DNA from: Natrinema sp. CBA1119 | GTDB taxonomy: Archaea > Halobacteriota > Halobacteria > Halobacteriales > Natrialbaceae | Length of the DNA stretch: 64,000 nt | Assembly: GCF_002572525.1 (NCBI RefSeq) | Contig: NZ_PDBS01000001.1 | Span: 1,860,001-1,924,000 of the forward strand | Direction: 5' to 3' | Part shown: positions 32,305 through 41,122 of the stretch, piece by piece | How the letters are laid out: each line of letters begins with the position of its first letter | Numbering within the stretch: the stretch's first letter is position 1 | The notes under the pieces: generated by a model | Told to the model about the DNA's origin: nothing | Database searches by the model: none | The model's input: the letters and a program-made list of their open reading frames with translations, nothing else | Made by a program: the position numbers and the translations under genes

Positions 32305-32554
32305 ACGTGTGGAACACCATGTTGTTCTCTATTTCTCCAAACGATCGTATCGTATATGAAGCTACTGCCTAAATTATAGTCAATTATGGTGTGGTCCCTC
32401 ATCACACGGATCGATTCTGTCGCCGACGGGTGACCGTTTATCCATTCCAATCCGATCTGAAGGGAACGTTCTCTCCATTCGTGGTTACGTTGGGCCGGTA
32501 GAGGGATCCACATCTGCGTCTTAATTGTCGGAACGCGCTCGCGCGCGGTCCGCC

Positions 32555-33122
32555 GTACAGTATCCTACGATGGAACGATTGTTACCGGATCTTTCCGGTC
32601 GATCGCTCGCTCGAGTTCCTCCGCGATCGCGCTCCCTCGAGACACCTGAATCTCGCACACGTACCTTTTTCTCGTCGGGTTCGCTCGTTGCACTCGCTCA
32701 CCACTCCTCCAAAAATCTACGCTAAAAACCGCTCGCTCACTTCGTTCGCTCCAAACCGCGCTCGCTTCGAACCGCACACCTCTCGCGGTACAGTATCCTA
32801 CGATGGAACGATTGTTACCGGATCTTTCCGGTCGATCGCTCGCTCGAGTTCCTCCGCGATCGCGCTCCCTCGAGACACCTGAATCTCGCACACGTACCTT
32901 TTTCTCGTCGGGTTCGCTCGTTGCACTCGCTCACCACTCCTCCAAAAATCTACGCTAAAAACCGCTCGCTCACTTCGTTCGCTCCAAACCGCGCTCGCTT
33001 CGAACCGCACACCTCTCGCGGTACAGTATCCTACGATGGAACGATTGTTACCGGATCTTTCCGGTCGATCGCTCGCTCGAGTTCCTCCGCGATCGCGCTC
33101 CCTCGAGACACCTGAATCTCGC
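32555..33122. repeat. 233-bp tandem repeat (2.4 copies) that includes the 3' end of the PIN-ATPase gene
   Basis: Exact copies start at 32555, 32788 and 33021, so the period is 233 bp. The third copy is only 102 bp long (33021-33122) and is the last part of the PIN-ATPase gene (its stop codon is at 33031). Each full unit holds those 102 bp plus a 131-bp spacer rich in CGCTCGCT-type low-complexity hairpins. No base difference between the two full copies is visible, and they give identical translations of their open frames. The 250 bp upstream of it (32305-32554) contains no gene. Confidence 0.92.
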
Positions 33123-34926
33123 CGCCGCGGCTCACCGTTGCGGTAAACAGGTACTCGCCGGCGGCCTGGACCTCGACGGTTTCGCCGTGGTTGCCGTCGA
33201 CGGGGATGACGATGTGCCGCGAGGTAATTTCGGGCTGGACCATCTGACCGGCCTTGGAACCGCCGCTACTGCCACCACCACTACCGCCGTGGCCGTTCGC
33301 GCTGGCTCCGCCGGCACCACCGCCTGCACCGTAGTTCGGGTTCTCGTCGTGCGTTCGGACGTCGATGTCGATCCCCAGCCGGTTCTCGACGTCGGTGATG
33401 CGGCCGCCACCTTTGCCGATGACGCTCGAGATGTCGTCTTCTTCCACGTAGACGACGGCCTTGTCCTGGCCCTTGAGTTCGACGTCGACGTAGCCGTGGG
33501 CGATCGAGCGGATCTCCCGTTCGATCTCCTGTTTGGCGATGCGGTCGACGCCGGACTCGTTCGCCGGGCCGCCGTCCTCATCTTTCAGCGGGACGGTGAC
33601 GACCTGTCGGTTGAAGGTGTAGATCTCGTACTCGGGCTCGCCGGTCTGGAAGTTCGTGATCTGAATCACGGGCCGAGCGAGGTCCTCCTCGGTGAGTCCT
33701 GCGGGCACCTTGACCTCGGTCTTGACGTCGTAGACGGTATGGACCTCGCCGGCTTCGATGTAGACGACGGTGTCGACGACCTGCGGAATCATCCCAAGTT
33801 CGACGCGACCCACGAGCCGCTGGAGCGCGTCGATCGCTCGCGTCGCGTGAACGACGCCGATCATGCCGACGCCGGCCAGTCGCATGTCCGCGAAGACCTC
33901 GAAGTCGTTGGTCTTGCGGACCTCGTCGTAGATGGTGTAGTCGGGTCGGACCATCAACAGGGCGTCGGCGGTCTTGGCCATCTCGCCGCCCAGTTCCGTG
34001 TACTGGGTGATGTCCGGACCGACCTGCAGGTCCCGCGGTTTCTCCATCGTCTTGACCGAGTAGTCGTGGTCCGAAATGTAGCGGGCGACCGCCTGCGCGA
34101 ACGTCGACTTCCCGGCCCCGGGCGCACCCGAAATGAGAACGCCGCGCTGGCGCTCGAGCAGCCGGTCTTTCAGTTCGTCGGCGTGCTCGTAGTCGTCGAT
34201 GTCGGTCTGGGCGATCGGACGGACGGCGGTGATCTCGATGCCGTCCGAGAAGGGCGGACGGCCGATCGCGATTCGGTAGTCTCGGAACTGAACGATGTTC
34301 ATCCCCGGCTCCGAGAGCTCGAGGAAACCGTCGGAGGACTCCTTCGCGCCGTCGACGACTTCACGGGCGTACTCGTCCATCGTCGCCTCATCGAGGGGCT
34401 CGTCGGCGATCTCTTCGTAGCTCATCTCGCCGAGTTCGCCGCGTTTGGCCTTCGGTACGGCGTCCGTCTTGAGGTGGACGCTCATCGTCTGCTCGTCGAA
34501 GAACTCCTCGACGGCCAGCGTCCCGACCTCGCGAACCTCGGGTGAGACGTGCTCGACGTCGAGCCCCTTCGCCTCGGCGACCTCGGCCTGGACGACGTCG
34601 CTCGTGACGAAGGTCGCGTCGAGTTCCTCCGCGAGATCGCGGATCAGGGCGTCGATCTCGCCCTCGGAGGCGTGGCCCCGCTCAATGGCGTTGGGCCGCT
34701 CGCCGACGTACTCGAGGTCGACGACGCCCTCGTCGGCTAGGTCAGCCAGCCGCTGGAGTTCCTCGAGGCCGTCCCAGCCGCTGTCGATCCCGTCGTTCGC
34801 CTGCGCCTCGAGTTCCGCGACGACCGCCTCGGGGACGCAGATCGTCGCTCCCTCGAACTGCCCGTCTTCGATAGTCGCCGAAACGCGGCCGTCGATAACC
34901 ACGCTTGTATCCGGCACGACGTTCAT
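33031..34926 (-). CDS. PIN-domain, type II/IV-secretion-like ATPase and KH-domain protein (PINc/VapC family ATPase)
   Basis: A 631-residue protein in three parts. Residues 1-140 are a PIN domain, with the first Asp in VPDTSVVIDGR, Glu in AVVAELEAQ and Asp in TFVTSDVVQAEVA. Residues 200-470 are a secretion-type ATPase with Walker A ISGAPGAGKSTFAQ (about 268) and a Walker B-like TIYDEVRKTND. Residues 515-560 are a KH-like RNA-binding module with VIGKGGGRITDVENRLGID. A Gly/Ser-rich linker and a short C-terminal beta region follow. The combination suggests an ATP-dependent RNA-binding/cleaving protein. Its last 30 residues lie in the tandemly copied DNA. Confidence 0.9.
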   Translation of the reverse strand: MNVVPDTSVVIDGRVSATIEDGQFEGATICVPEAVVAELEAQANDGIDSGWDGLEELQRLADLADEGVVDLEYVGERPNAIERGHASEGEIDALIRDLAEELDATFVTSDVVQAEVAEAKGLDVEHVSPEVREVGTLAVEEFFDEQTMSVHLKTDAVPKAKRGELGEMSYEEIADEPLDEATMDEYAREVVDGAKESSDGFLELSEPGMNIVQFRDYRIAIGRPPFSDGIEITAVRPIAQTDIDDYEHADELKDRLLERQRGVLISGAPGAGKSTFAQAVARYISDHDYSVKTMEKPRDLQVGPDITQYTELGGEMAKTADALLMVRPDYTIYDEVRKTNDFEVFADMRLAGVGMIGVVHATRAIDALQRLVGRVELGMIPQVVDTVVYIEAGEVHTVYDVKTEVKVPAGLTEEDLARPVIQITNFQTGEPEYEIYTFNRQVVTVPLKDEDGGPANESGVDRIAKQEIEREIRSIAHGYVDVELKGQDKAVVYVEEDDISSVIGKGGGRITDVENRLGIDIDVRTHDENPNYGAGGGAGGASANGHGGSGGGSSGGSKAGQMVQPEITSRHIVIPVDGNHGETVEVQAAGEYLFTATVSRGGEIQVSRGSAIAEELERAIDRKDPVTIVPS

Positions 34927-35084
34927 ACGTAAACTGGTCGACGTACGCCTATAAGGGTGTCCACAGCAAACCTACGCTCCTCGTTTCCACTCCACACGCC
35001 CCGATCCGTGCGACTGAATCCCACATTCCTATTCAGCGGGAACACTCACGGAAACTTACTCGATCGACCGAACACGTTTCGATC

Positions 35085-36728
35085 ATGCAATCGCAGCAGA
35101 CGTTCGGACGCGGCGGACTCAACGGCTTTCTCGACGTCGACGAACTCGTCGATCGTATCGGGCTCGACGAGGACGAAATCGCGTGGCGAAAGGAGTTCAT
35201 CGGATTCGATGCGGACGACGAGCGGCGGCTGTCGGCCCTCGAGCCGTTGGTCCAGGCGAACGCCGAGGCGATCGCCGACGACTTCTACGAGAACGTGTTG
35301 CACTACGAGCAGACCCGAGCGATCGTCGACCGGTCGCCGAAAGATGTCGACGCCCTCAAGCAAACGCAGCAGGCGTATCTCGTCTCGCTGGCCGCCGGGG
35401 AGTACGACCGGGAGTTCTTCATGAATCGGGCGCGGATCGGCAAACTCCACGAGCTACTGGACATGCCCCTGAAGCAGTACGTGGGACAGTACGGCGTCTA
35501 CTACGATCTGATCCTGTCCCGGCTAAACGAGCGGGTCCAGCAACAGGTCGTCGACGCCATCGAGGAGTGGGCCGAAGAGCGCGACGCCGAGGGAGACGGC
35601 GGTCTCGAGCGGTTCGTCGGCGCGCTGGGACTCGGTGGCGGCGTCGAGGACGCGGAAGACGGCCTCGAGGAGTCGTTCGAGGAAACCGTCAGAGACGCCA
35701 TCGACGACGGCATGATGGACGTCCTCTCGCTGTTGCGGATCATCAATCTCGACATGCAGGTCGCGGTCGACACGTACGTCGACTCGTACGCACAGCAACT
35801 CGAGGAGTCGATCGAACGCCGGACGCGACTCGCCCGCGAGGTCGAAGCGGACGTTCAGGGGCCAATCGCCGAACTCCACGACTCGAGCGAGGCGGTCGCG
35901 AACCGCGCCGAGGCGATCAGCGAGCACACCGAGTCACAGGCGACCGGCGTCACGCGGGCCGCGGGCGAACTCAACGACGTGAGCGCCGCGGTTGAGGAGG
36001 TCGCGAGCGTCGCCGATGAGGTTCGCGAGGAGAGCGACCGGACCGAGCGACTCGCCGCCGAGGGCGTCGATGCGGCCGACGACGCGCTGTCCGAACTCGA
36101 GGCGATCGAGGACGCGACCGACCGCGTCGCCGACGCCGTCGACGCCCTCGCAGAGCGGACGGACGAGATCGACGACATCGTCGACCGGCTGGACGACCTC
36201 GCGGAACGGACGACGGTGTTGGCGGCGAACGCGAAGATCGAGTCTTCGCGATCGGACGCCGACGGCGGCGAGACGATGGGCGTCATCGCGAGCGAAGTCC
36301 GCTCGTTCGCCGAGCAGACGAAAGCCGACCTCGCCGAGATCGAAACCGCGGTCGAAGCCGTCCGCGAGGACGCGGCGGCGACCGTCGAGACGACCGAGGA
36401 AACGGTGAGCCGCGTCGAGACCGGGACGGACCGCGTCCGGGAGACGGTCGACTCGCTCGAGGAGATCCACGAGTCGGCGCGCGAGACGGCATCGGGGATG
36501 GAGGACGTGGCGGCCGCGACCGATCAACAGGCCCGCGGCGTCGAGGCGACCGCGGAGACGATCGAGGAGCTCTCGGAGTCGGCAGACAGGGTCGCGAGCG
36601 CCGCGGGGTCGGTCGCGGCGGCGAGCCAACAGCAGACGGCCAGCCTCAGCGAGGTCCGCGAGTCGGTCGCGCGCTTGACCGACGACGAGCCCGAATCCGA
36701 GCCGCCGGTCTACGAGCGACTCGGCTGA
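35085..36728 (+). CDS. HemAT-like globin-coupled methyl-accepting transducer
   Basis: A 547-residue cytosolic transducer. Residues 30-190 form a sensor globin with the proximal His122 in RIGKLHELLDM. A coiled region follows, and residues 280-535 form an MCP signalling domain. The hairpin tip AERTTVLAANAKIESSR with TMGVIASEVRSFAEQ is a diverged form of the usual LLALNAAIEAAR/GFAVVADEVR. Such proteins sense O2 and direct aerotaxis through CheA/CheW. There are no transmembrane segments. Downstream of it, 66 bp away, is a peptidase gene on the same strand; no che genes are near. Start ATG at 35085 follows MQSQQTFG. Confidence 0.92.
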   Translation: MQSQQTFGRGGLNGFLDVDELVDRIGLDEDEIAWRKEFIGFDADDERRLSALEPLVQANAEAIADDFYENVLHYEQTRAIVDRSPKDVDALKQTQQAYLVSLAAGEYDREFFMNRARIGKLHELLDMPLKQYVGQYGVYYDLILSRLNERVQQQVVDAIEEWAEERDAEGDGGLERFVGALGLGGGVEDAEDGLEESFEETVRDAIDDGMMDVLSLLRIINLDMQVAVDTYVDSYAQQLEESIERRTRLAREVEADVQGPIAELHDSSEAVANRAEAISEHTESQATGVTRAAGELNDVSAAVEEVASVADEVREESDRTERLAAEGVDAADDALSELEAIEDATDRVADAVDALAERTDEIDDIVDRLDDLAERTTVLAANAKIESSRSDADGGETMGVIASEVRSFAEQTKADLAEIETAVEAVREDAAATVETTEETVSRVETGTDRVRETVDSLEEIHESARETASGMEDVAAATDQQARGVEATAETIEELSESADRVASAAGSVAAASQQQTASLSEVRESVARLTDDEPESEPPVYERLG

Positions 36729-36794
36729 TCCGGACCGCAGACACCGACTGCGGGCGTCGGTGCACTGAACACGACCGGGGCCGACACTTCTTGT

Positions 36795-37898
36795 ATGACT
36801 CTCGTCGATCTGACGCGCGAACTCGTCGCCATCCCGAGCCACGAGGACGAGACCGCTGCCGGCGACTTCCTCGAGACGTGGCTCCGTCGCGAGACCGACG
36901 CCGACGTGACTCGAGACGCCGCTGGCAACGTGATCGCTCGGACGGGAACGGGCGAGGAAACGCTCGCGCTGGTCGGACATCACGACGTCGTAGCGCCGGC
37001 CGAGTCACAGGTCGCGAGCGGCGGCGGAGACGGCGACGGAGCGAACGAGTACGCCGTCGACGAGCGCGACGGTCGCCTCTACGGTCGCGGCACGGCGGAC
37101 ATGAAGGGTGCGGTCGCGGCCGCGCTGCTCGCCTTTCGCGACGCCGACCCCGCCGGCGAGTTGGTCTTCGCGAGCTTCGTCGGCGAGGAGGTCGGCGGCG
37201 TCGGCGCACGGCACGCGATCGAGCAGGGGTTCTCACCCGACTACGCCGTCGTCGGCGAGGGATCGACGAACTACTCGGGGCCGGACGTCACCGACGTGGC
37301 CGTCGCACACAAGGGTCGCCGCGGGAGCACAATCACTGCCCGCGGGACGGCGGCGCACGCCAGCGAGGCTGACGCCGGCGAGAACGCCATCTACCGCGCT
37401 ACTGCGGCCGTCGACCTTGTCCGTGACCTCGAGCCCCCGTCGGTCGACGCGGCGGGCGACACGCTCGAGGGCCGGCTCACCGTCACGGAGATCGAGGGCG
37501 GGTCGGCGATGAACGTCGTTCCGGCCCGCTGTGCGTTCACCGTCGACGAGCGGACGGTGCCGGGGGAACGTGCGGCCCTCGAGCGGGTCGCAGACCTCGA
37601 GGGAATCGAGTGGACAGTCGACCAGGATCTGCCGCCGATGCGCTGTGACGACGACGCGTTCGCCGACGCGGTTCTGGCGGCCGCAACCGACGCGCAGGCG
37701 AGCGAGCCCGAACTCGTGACGAAACCGCACGCGACCGACGCCGGCTGGCTCTCGCAGGCCGGGACGGAGTGTGTCATCTACGGCCCGTCCGAACCCGGCG
37801 AAGCCCACACCGACGACGAGAGCGTCTCGATCGCCGTCCTCGAGCGCTGCCTCGAGACCTATCGGGGACTCGCGGAGCGGTGGCCGCCATCGCGGTGA
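36795..37898 (+). CDS. M20-family metallopeptidase (ArgE/DapE/ACY1 type)
   Basis: A 367-residue zinc amidohydrolase. Metal-site motifs are GHHDVVAP (His and Asp about residue 58), GRGTADMKGA (about 98), the catalytic Glu pair in FVGEEVGGVG (about 136), VGEGSTN (about 155) and the last His in GEAHTDDES. The dimerisation lid lies between residues 175 and 290 (VAHKGRRGSTITARG). The family deacylates N-acyl amino acids or cleaves peptides. A Lys/Orn-pathway role (such as LysK) would need pathway genes nearby, and none are present, so I leave the symbol empty. Confidence 0.88.
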   Translation: MTLVDLTRELVAIPSHEDETAAGDFLETWLRRETDADVTRDAAGNVIARTGTGEETLALVGHHDVVAPAESQVASGGGDGDGANEYAVDERDGRLYGRGTADMKGAVAAALLAFRDADPAGELVFASFVGEEVGGVGARHAIEQGFSPDYAVVGEGSTNYSGPDVTDVAVAHKGRRGSTITARGTAAHASEADAGENAIYRATAAVDLVRDLEPPSVDAAGDTLEGRLTVTEIEGGSAMNVVPARCAFTVDERTVPGERAALERVADLEGIEWTVDQDLPPMRCDDDAFADAVLAAATDAQASEPELVTKPHATDAGWLSQAGTECVIYGPSEPGEAHTDDESVSIAVLERCLETYRGLAERWPPSR

Positions 37899-37934
37899 CG
37901 TCGTCGCGGTAGCCGGCTCTTTGATCGTCGATTT

Positions 37935-38303
37935 TCAGACCCCCGGGACGCCGACCGCCTCGAAACCGGTGACGCCGAGCACGGCGAGGGCGTAGAGCAC
38001 GATCAGGACGGTGACCCACGCCACGAGCCCGATCATCGCCGCGGCGGTCCAGTCGCCGGGATACCGCCAGTTGATGACCGCGACGTAAGCGATCAGTGCC
38101 AGTAGCGGCCCGACGAGTGGTATCCAGCCGACGACGAAACCGACGATCGCCCAGACGATGGCTCCGATCAACGCGGTGACGATGGCGTGATCGTAGTCTC
38201 CCCGACCAACGATAACTCGCGCACCCGCGTAGATGCCGAGCGCACCGATCAGCAGGCTTACGATGAATACGATAGCTGACGCGATTGGTGATGCAACGAC
38301 CAT
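37935..38303 (-). CDS. Hypothetical membrane protein
   Basis: A 122-residue protein with four hydrophobic segments (residues 4-22, 37-50, 52-72 and 88-108) and little else: a positive ARVIVGRGDYDHA loop after the first and an INWRYPGDWTAAAM loop before the last. No family is recognised. The ATG at 38303 is chosen because the longer reading frame (to 38402) has no membrane-protein character. It is convergent with the M20 gene, 36 bp away. Confidence 0.68.
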   Translation of the reverse strand: MVVASPIASAIVFIVSLLIGALGIYAGARVIVGRGDYDHAIVTALIGAIVWAIVGFVVGWIPLVGPLLALIAYVAVINWRYPGDWTAAAMIGLVAWVTVLIVLYALAVLGVTGFEAVGVPGV

Positions 38304-38529
38304 AGTGAGACGGCTTACGTCAGCTCGGTGGAACAGTCCGCTGCTTGCACGTTCCATCTGTCTCTCATGGGCTGGCGAGCGCAGCGTGACAGCAGCGTGC
38401 AACGCCTTTGCAACGGTGTACTGATCGTCTCGAGAGTCGACAGGTCTTCGAGTGCCCGCCCGCCATTCGCATTCGATCGCTTCGAAGTGACCGGAACCAC
38501 GACGTTGATGCCGCTTCCGAGCGAACGAT

Positions 38530-40167
38530 ATGCCTATGGCGACCGATCAGGCTCCGAGCGACGCGAGCGAGGCCGACACGTACGAACAGTTCGAAGACCG
38601 GGTGCAGCGCATCTCGAACGTGGGCAACGCGGCCGGAATCCTGCGGTGGGATCAGGAGGTCGTGATGCCCGATGAGGGGACGCCCGCCCGCGCACAGCAG
38701 CTCTCGACGCTGTCCTCGATCAGTCACGAACTCCTGACCGCCGATGAGACCGGCGAGTTGCTCTCGGAACTTGAAGGCGAGACGACTGTGTCGTCTCGAG
38801 AAGCGAGTAGCGCGGAACGGAGTTCCGCGGACCATTCGAGCGGGCGAAGCCCGCGAGAAGACGGTGAAACCGCGAGCACCGACCTCGAGGATGAACAGGC
38901 CGCGGTCGTCCGCGAGGTTCGTCGCACGTACGATCGCGAGACGAGCGTCCCGGGGGAACTGGTCGAGGAGATCTCGGCGACGGCGTCGAACGCCCATCCC
39001 ACGTGGAAGCAGGCCCGGGAGGAAGACGACTTCGAGCGGTTCGCGCCGACGCTCGAGAAACTGGTCGAACTCAAGCGGGAGTACGCCGAGCACATCGATC
39101 CGGACGCGGATCCCTACGCCGTGCTCTTCGCGGACTACGAGCCGTACATCGACCTCGAGACGGCCGAGCGCGTTCTCGAGCGCCTGCGCGAGAATCTCGT
39201 CCCGCTGATCGATGCGGTCCAGGAGAGCGACGCCGAGCTGACGACCGATGCCTTCGCCGGGCAGTTCGACGACGACGATCAGGAGGCGCTGGCCCGCGAC
39301 GTGCTCGACTCGCTAGGCTACGACTGGGATCGCGGCCGCCTCGATACGGCACCGCATCCGTTCTCCTCGGGAACGCAATTCGACGCGCGCGTGACGACCC
39401 GCTTTGAGGAGGACGACTTGCTCGGGTCGATCACCTCGACGATCCACGAGTTCGGCCACGCCAACTACACGCAGGGTCTCCCGGACGAGGGGTACGCCAC
39501 GCCGCTGGGCGAGGCTCGCGACCTCTCCGTCCACGAGTCCCAGTCTCGACTCTGGGAGAACCACGTTGGCCGCTCTCGTCCCTTCTGGGAGCACTTCCTG
39601 CCGATCGCCCGCGAGCGGTTTCCGGAACTTGAGGACGTTTCCCCCGAGGAGGCCTATGAGGCCGCGAATCAGGTCCACGACGACAATCTCATCCGGGTCG
39701 AGGCGGACGAACTCACCTACCACCTCCATATCGTCATTCGCTTCGAGATCGAACGCGACCTGATCCGGGGGGATCTCGAGGTCTCGGAGGTCCCCGAGGT
39801 TTGGAACGATAAGTACGAGGAATATCTCGGTGTTCGTCCCGAAACCGACGCGGAAGGCTGCCTGCAGGACATTCACTGGTCTCACGGCGACTTCGGCTAC
39901 TTCTCGACGTACTCGCTGGGCTCGGTGCTCGCGGCGCAGTTGTACGCCGCGGCGGAAGACGATCGGGGCACCTTCGACGAGCAGACCCGCGAGGGCGAGT
40001 TCGACGAACTCAACGGCTGGCTCCGCGAGAACGTCCACCGCCACGGCAAGCGCTACGTCACGCCCGACCTGATCGAACGAGCCACCGGCGAGGGACTGAC
40101 CGCGGACTACTTCCTCGAGTACGTCACCTCGAAGTACGGCGAGCTGTACGACCTCGAGAGCTACTGA
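38530..40167 (+). CDS. Thermostable carboxypeptidase 1 (M32 metallopeptidase) with an in-frame hairpin insertion
   Basis: A 545-residue M32 carboxypeptidase. The zinc motif HEFGH is at about residue 307, with the distal Glu in LSVHESQSRLWENHVGRSR. DWDRGRLDTAPHPF and FSSGTQFDARVTTRF are also conserved. The enzyme removes C-terminal residues from peptides in the cytosol. Residues 83-110 (SSREASSAERSSADHSSGR) form an insertion rich in Ser, Arg, Glu and Ala that does not belong to the family. The DNA there holds three perfect hairpins. The insertion keeps the frame and is probably tolerated in a surface loop. The ATG at 38530 opens MPMATD; 38536 is also possible. Confidence 0.92.
   Translation: MPMATDQAPSDASEADTYEQFEDRVQRISNVGNAAGILRWDQEVVMPDEGTPARAQQLSTLSSISHELLTADETGELLSELEGETTVSSREASSAERSSADHSSGRSPREDGETASTDLEDEQAAVVREVRRTYDRETSVPGELVEEISATASNAHPTWKQAREEDDFERFAPTLEKLVELKREYAEHIDPDADPYAVLFADYEPYIDLETAERVLERLRENLVPLIDAVQESDAELTTDAFAGQFDDDDQEALARDVLDSLGYDWDRGRLDTAPHPFSSGTQFDARVTTRFEEDDLLGSITSTIHEFGHANYTQGLPDEGYATPLGEARDLSVHESQSRLWENHVGRSRPFWEHFLPIARERFPELEDVSPEEAYEAANQVHDDNLIRVEADELTYHLHIVIRFEIERDLIRGDLEVSEVPEVWNDKYEEYLGVRPETDAEGCLQDIHWSHGDFGYFSTYSLGSVLAAQLYAAAEDDRGTFDEQTREGEFDELNGWLRENVHRHGKRYVTPDLIERATGEGLTADYFLEYVTSKYGELYDLESY
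38778..38854 (+). repeat. Three successive perfect hairpins in frame in the M32 gene
   Basis: The hairpins are CGAGACGAC-TGT-GTCGTCTCG (38778-38798), CGCGGAAC-GGA-GTTCCGCG (38811-38829) and GCGGGC-GAA-GCCCGC (38840-38854). Each has a perfect stem and a 3-nt loop, and they are 12 and 10 nt apart. The element is in frame and is translated. Similar short hairpin sequences occur in intergenic regions at 42600-42720 and 47240-47400. Confidence 0.85.
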
Positions 40168-40222
40168 ACCGGCGGACTCTGTCGCCCCGCTCACTTACTT
40201 CCCGTTTCCACGGTCGTCGGAG

Positions 40223-40310
40223 TGTCGTTGTCAGAGTCGCCGTCAAACATTCGGACGAGAGGGGAATGTCGTTGTCAGAGTCGCCGTCAAACATTCGGAC
40301 GAGAGGGGAA
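40223..40310. repeat. 44-bp perfect direct repeat, two tandem copies
   Basis: TGTCGTTGTCAGAGTCGCCG and the next 24 bases occur at 40223-40266 and again at 40267-40310 with no difference. It lies in the 153-bp gap between the M32 gene and the convergent unknown gene ending at 40321. There is no inverted repeat inside the unit large enough to call a terminator. Confidence 0.92.
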
Positions 40311-40320
40311 CTGTGATCGA

Positions 40321-40980
40321 TTAGAAGAGACCCCGTCCGAGCACGACCACCGTCACGTTGTTCGCGAACGCGAACAGTCCGAGCGCAACGAGGACGCCAA
40401 GAAATCCCTCGAGCCCCAGCTGCACGGGCCGTTCCAGTCGTCGCGGCACGGCGCGGGCGCGAGCGAAGAGCACCGAGAACAGGCCGAGCGACGCTGTGAG
40501 CAGGCCGACGATCCCCATGATCGGAAGCGCTAGCGCTGCGAGCGCTCGGACGGTGCTCCCACCGTCGTCCGCAGCGGCTTCCCGTCGGTGGACGAACCGA
40601 ACTCGGGCCCCAGCGTGGTCCCCGCGATGACGGTGTTTGAACTCCCGCCACTCGTTCGGCGTCGACGTGTGACAGGTCGTCGAGTAAACGACCACGTCGT
40701 CGAACCGGTCGGCAAGCATGTGGAAATCGCGCCTGAACGCCGAACCCAGCCGATGCGCGATGACGACGCGGACGCCGTCGACGCGAACGTCGTCGGCCGT
40801 TGATGCGTCACTCCGCCGCACGTCTGCCGCCGGAAACGTCGTCGAGAGCCGCCGCGCGATGGCGTCCCTGTCCGACGGACTGGTCGAATACGTCCACTCC
40901 TCGAGCGCCGCTGCCACTTGTGGCGCTCGAACGATACTGCGATCGCTACTGCCGCTGCTCGTCCCCCAATGGCCCCCCAT
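40321..40980 (-). CDS. Hypothetical protein with two C-terminal membrane helices
   Basis: A 219-residue protein I do not recognise. Residues 1-140 are soluble, with the fragment GVRVVIAHRLGSAFRRDF and a conserved-looking DDVVVYSTTCHTSTPNEW (two His/Cys positions). Residues 155-182 and 195-217 are hydrophobic helices. The ATG at 40980 is preferred over the GTG at 40998, because a TATA box at 41005-41012 sits 26-29 nt upstream. The DNA-facing part is rich in Arg and Asp, typical for the genome. No operon partner is evident. Confidence 0.65.
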   Translation of the reverse strand: MGGHWGTSSGSSDRSIVRAPQVAAALEEWTYSTSPSDRDAIARRLSTTFPAADVRRSDASTADDVRVDGVRVVIAHRLGSAFRRDFHMLADRFDDVVVYSTTCHTSTPNEWREFKHRHRGDHAGARVRFVHRREAAADDGGSTVRALAALALPIMGIVGLLTASLGLFSVLFARARAVPRRLERPVQLGLEGFLGVLVALGLFAFANNVTVVVLGRGLF

Positions 40981-41004
40981 TGTACGGAACTGTTTCACAG
41001 TTGT

Positions 41005-41012
41005 CTATATAT
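41005..41012 (-). promoter_or_regulatory. TATA box of the unknown gene at 40321-40980
   Basis: CTATATAT is centred about 28 nt before the ATG at 40980 on the minus strand, predicting a leaderless transcript and supporting that start codon. Confidence 0.5.
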
Positions 41013-41122
41013 CGCTGTCGAACGATTTCCGCCCTGCCTCGTCTCGTCAGCGCGGATCGGTTCGGGACGAGATAGCCAGTGCTGGCCCCGGTTTTAGGGG
41101 CCGGTGCTCAGTACTGTCGGCT

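Noticed and set aside
32688-33115. Two identical 64-codon plus-strand ORFs in the 233-bp repeat
   Set aside because: They are identical only because the DNA unit is repeated, and they contain antisense of the PIN-ATPase tail. No toxin or antitoxin feature is present.
33031-34926. PIN-ATPase as part of a toxin-antitoxin pair
   Set aside because: The PIN domain resembles VapC toxins, but the gene also encodes an ATPase and KH domain and has no small antitoxin gene next to it.
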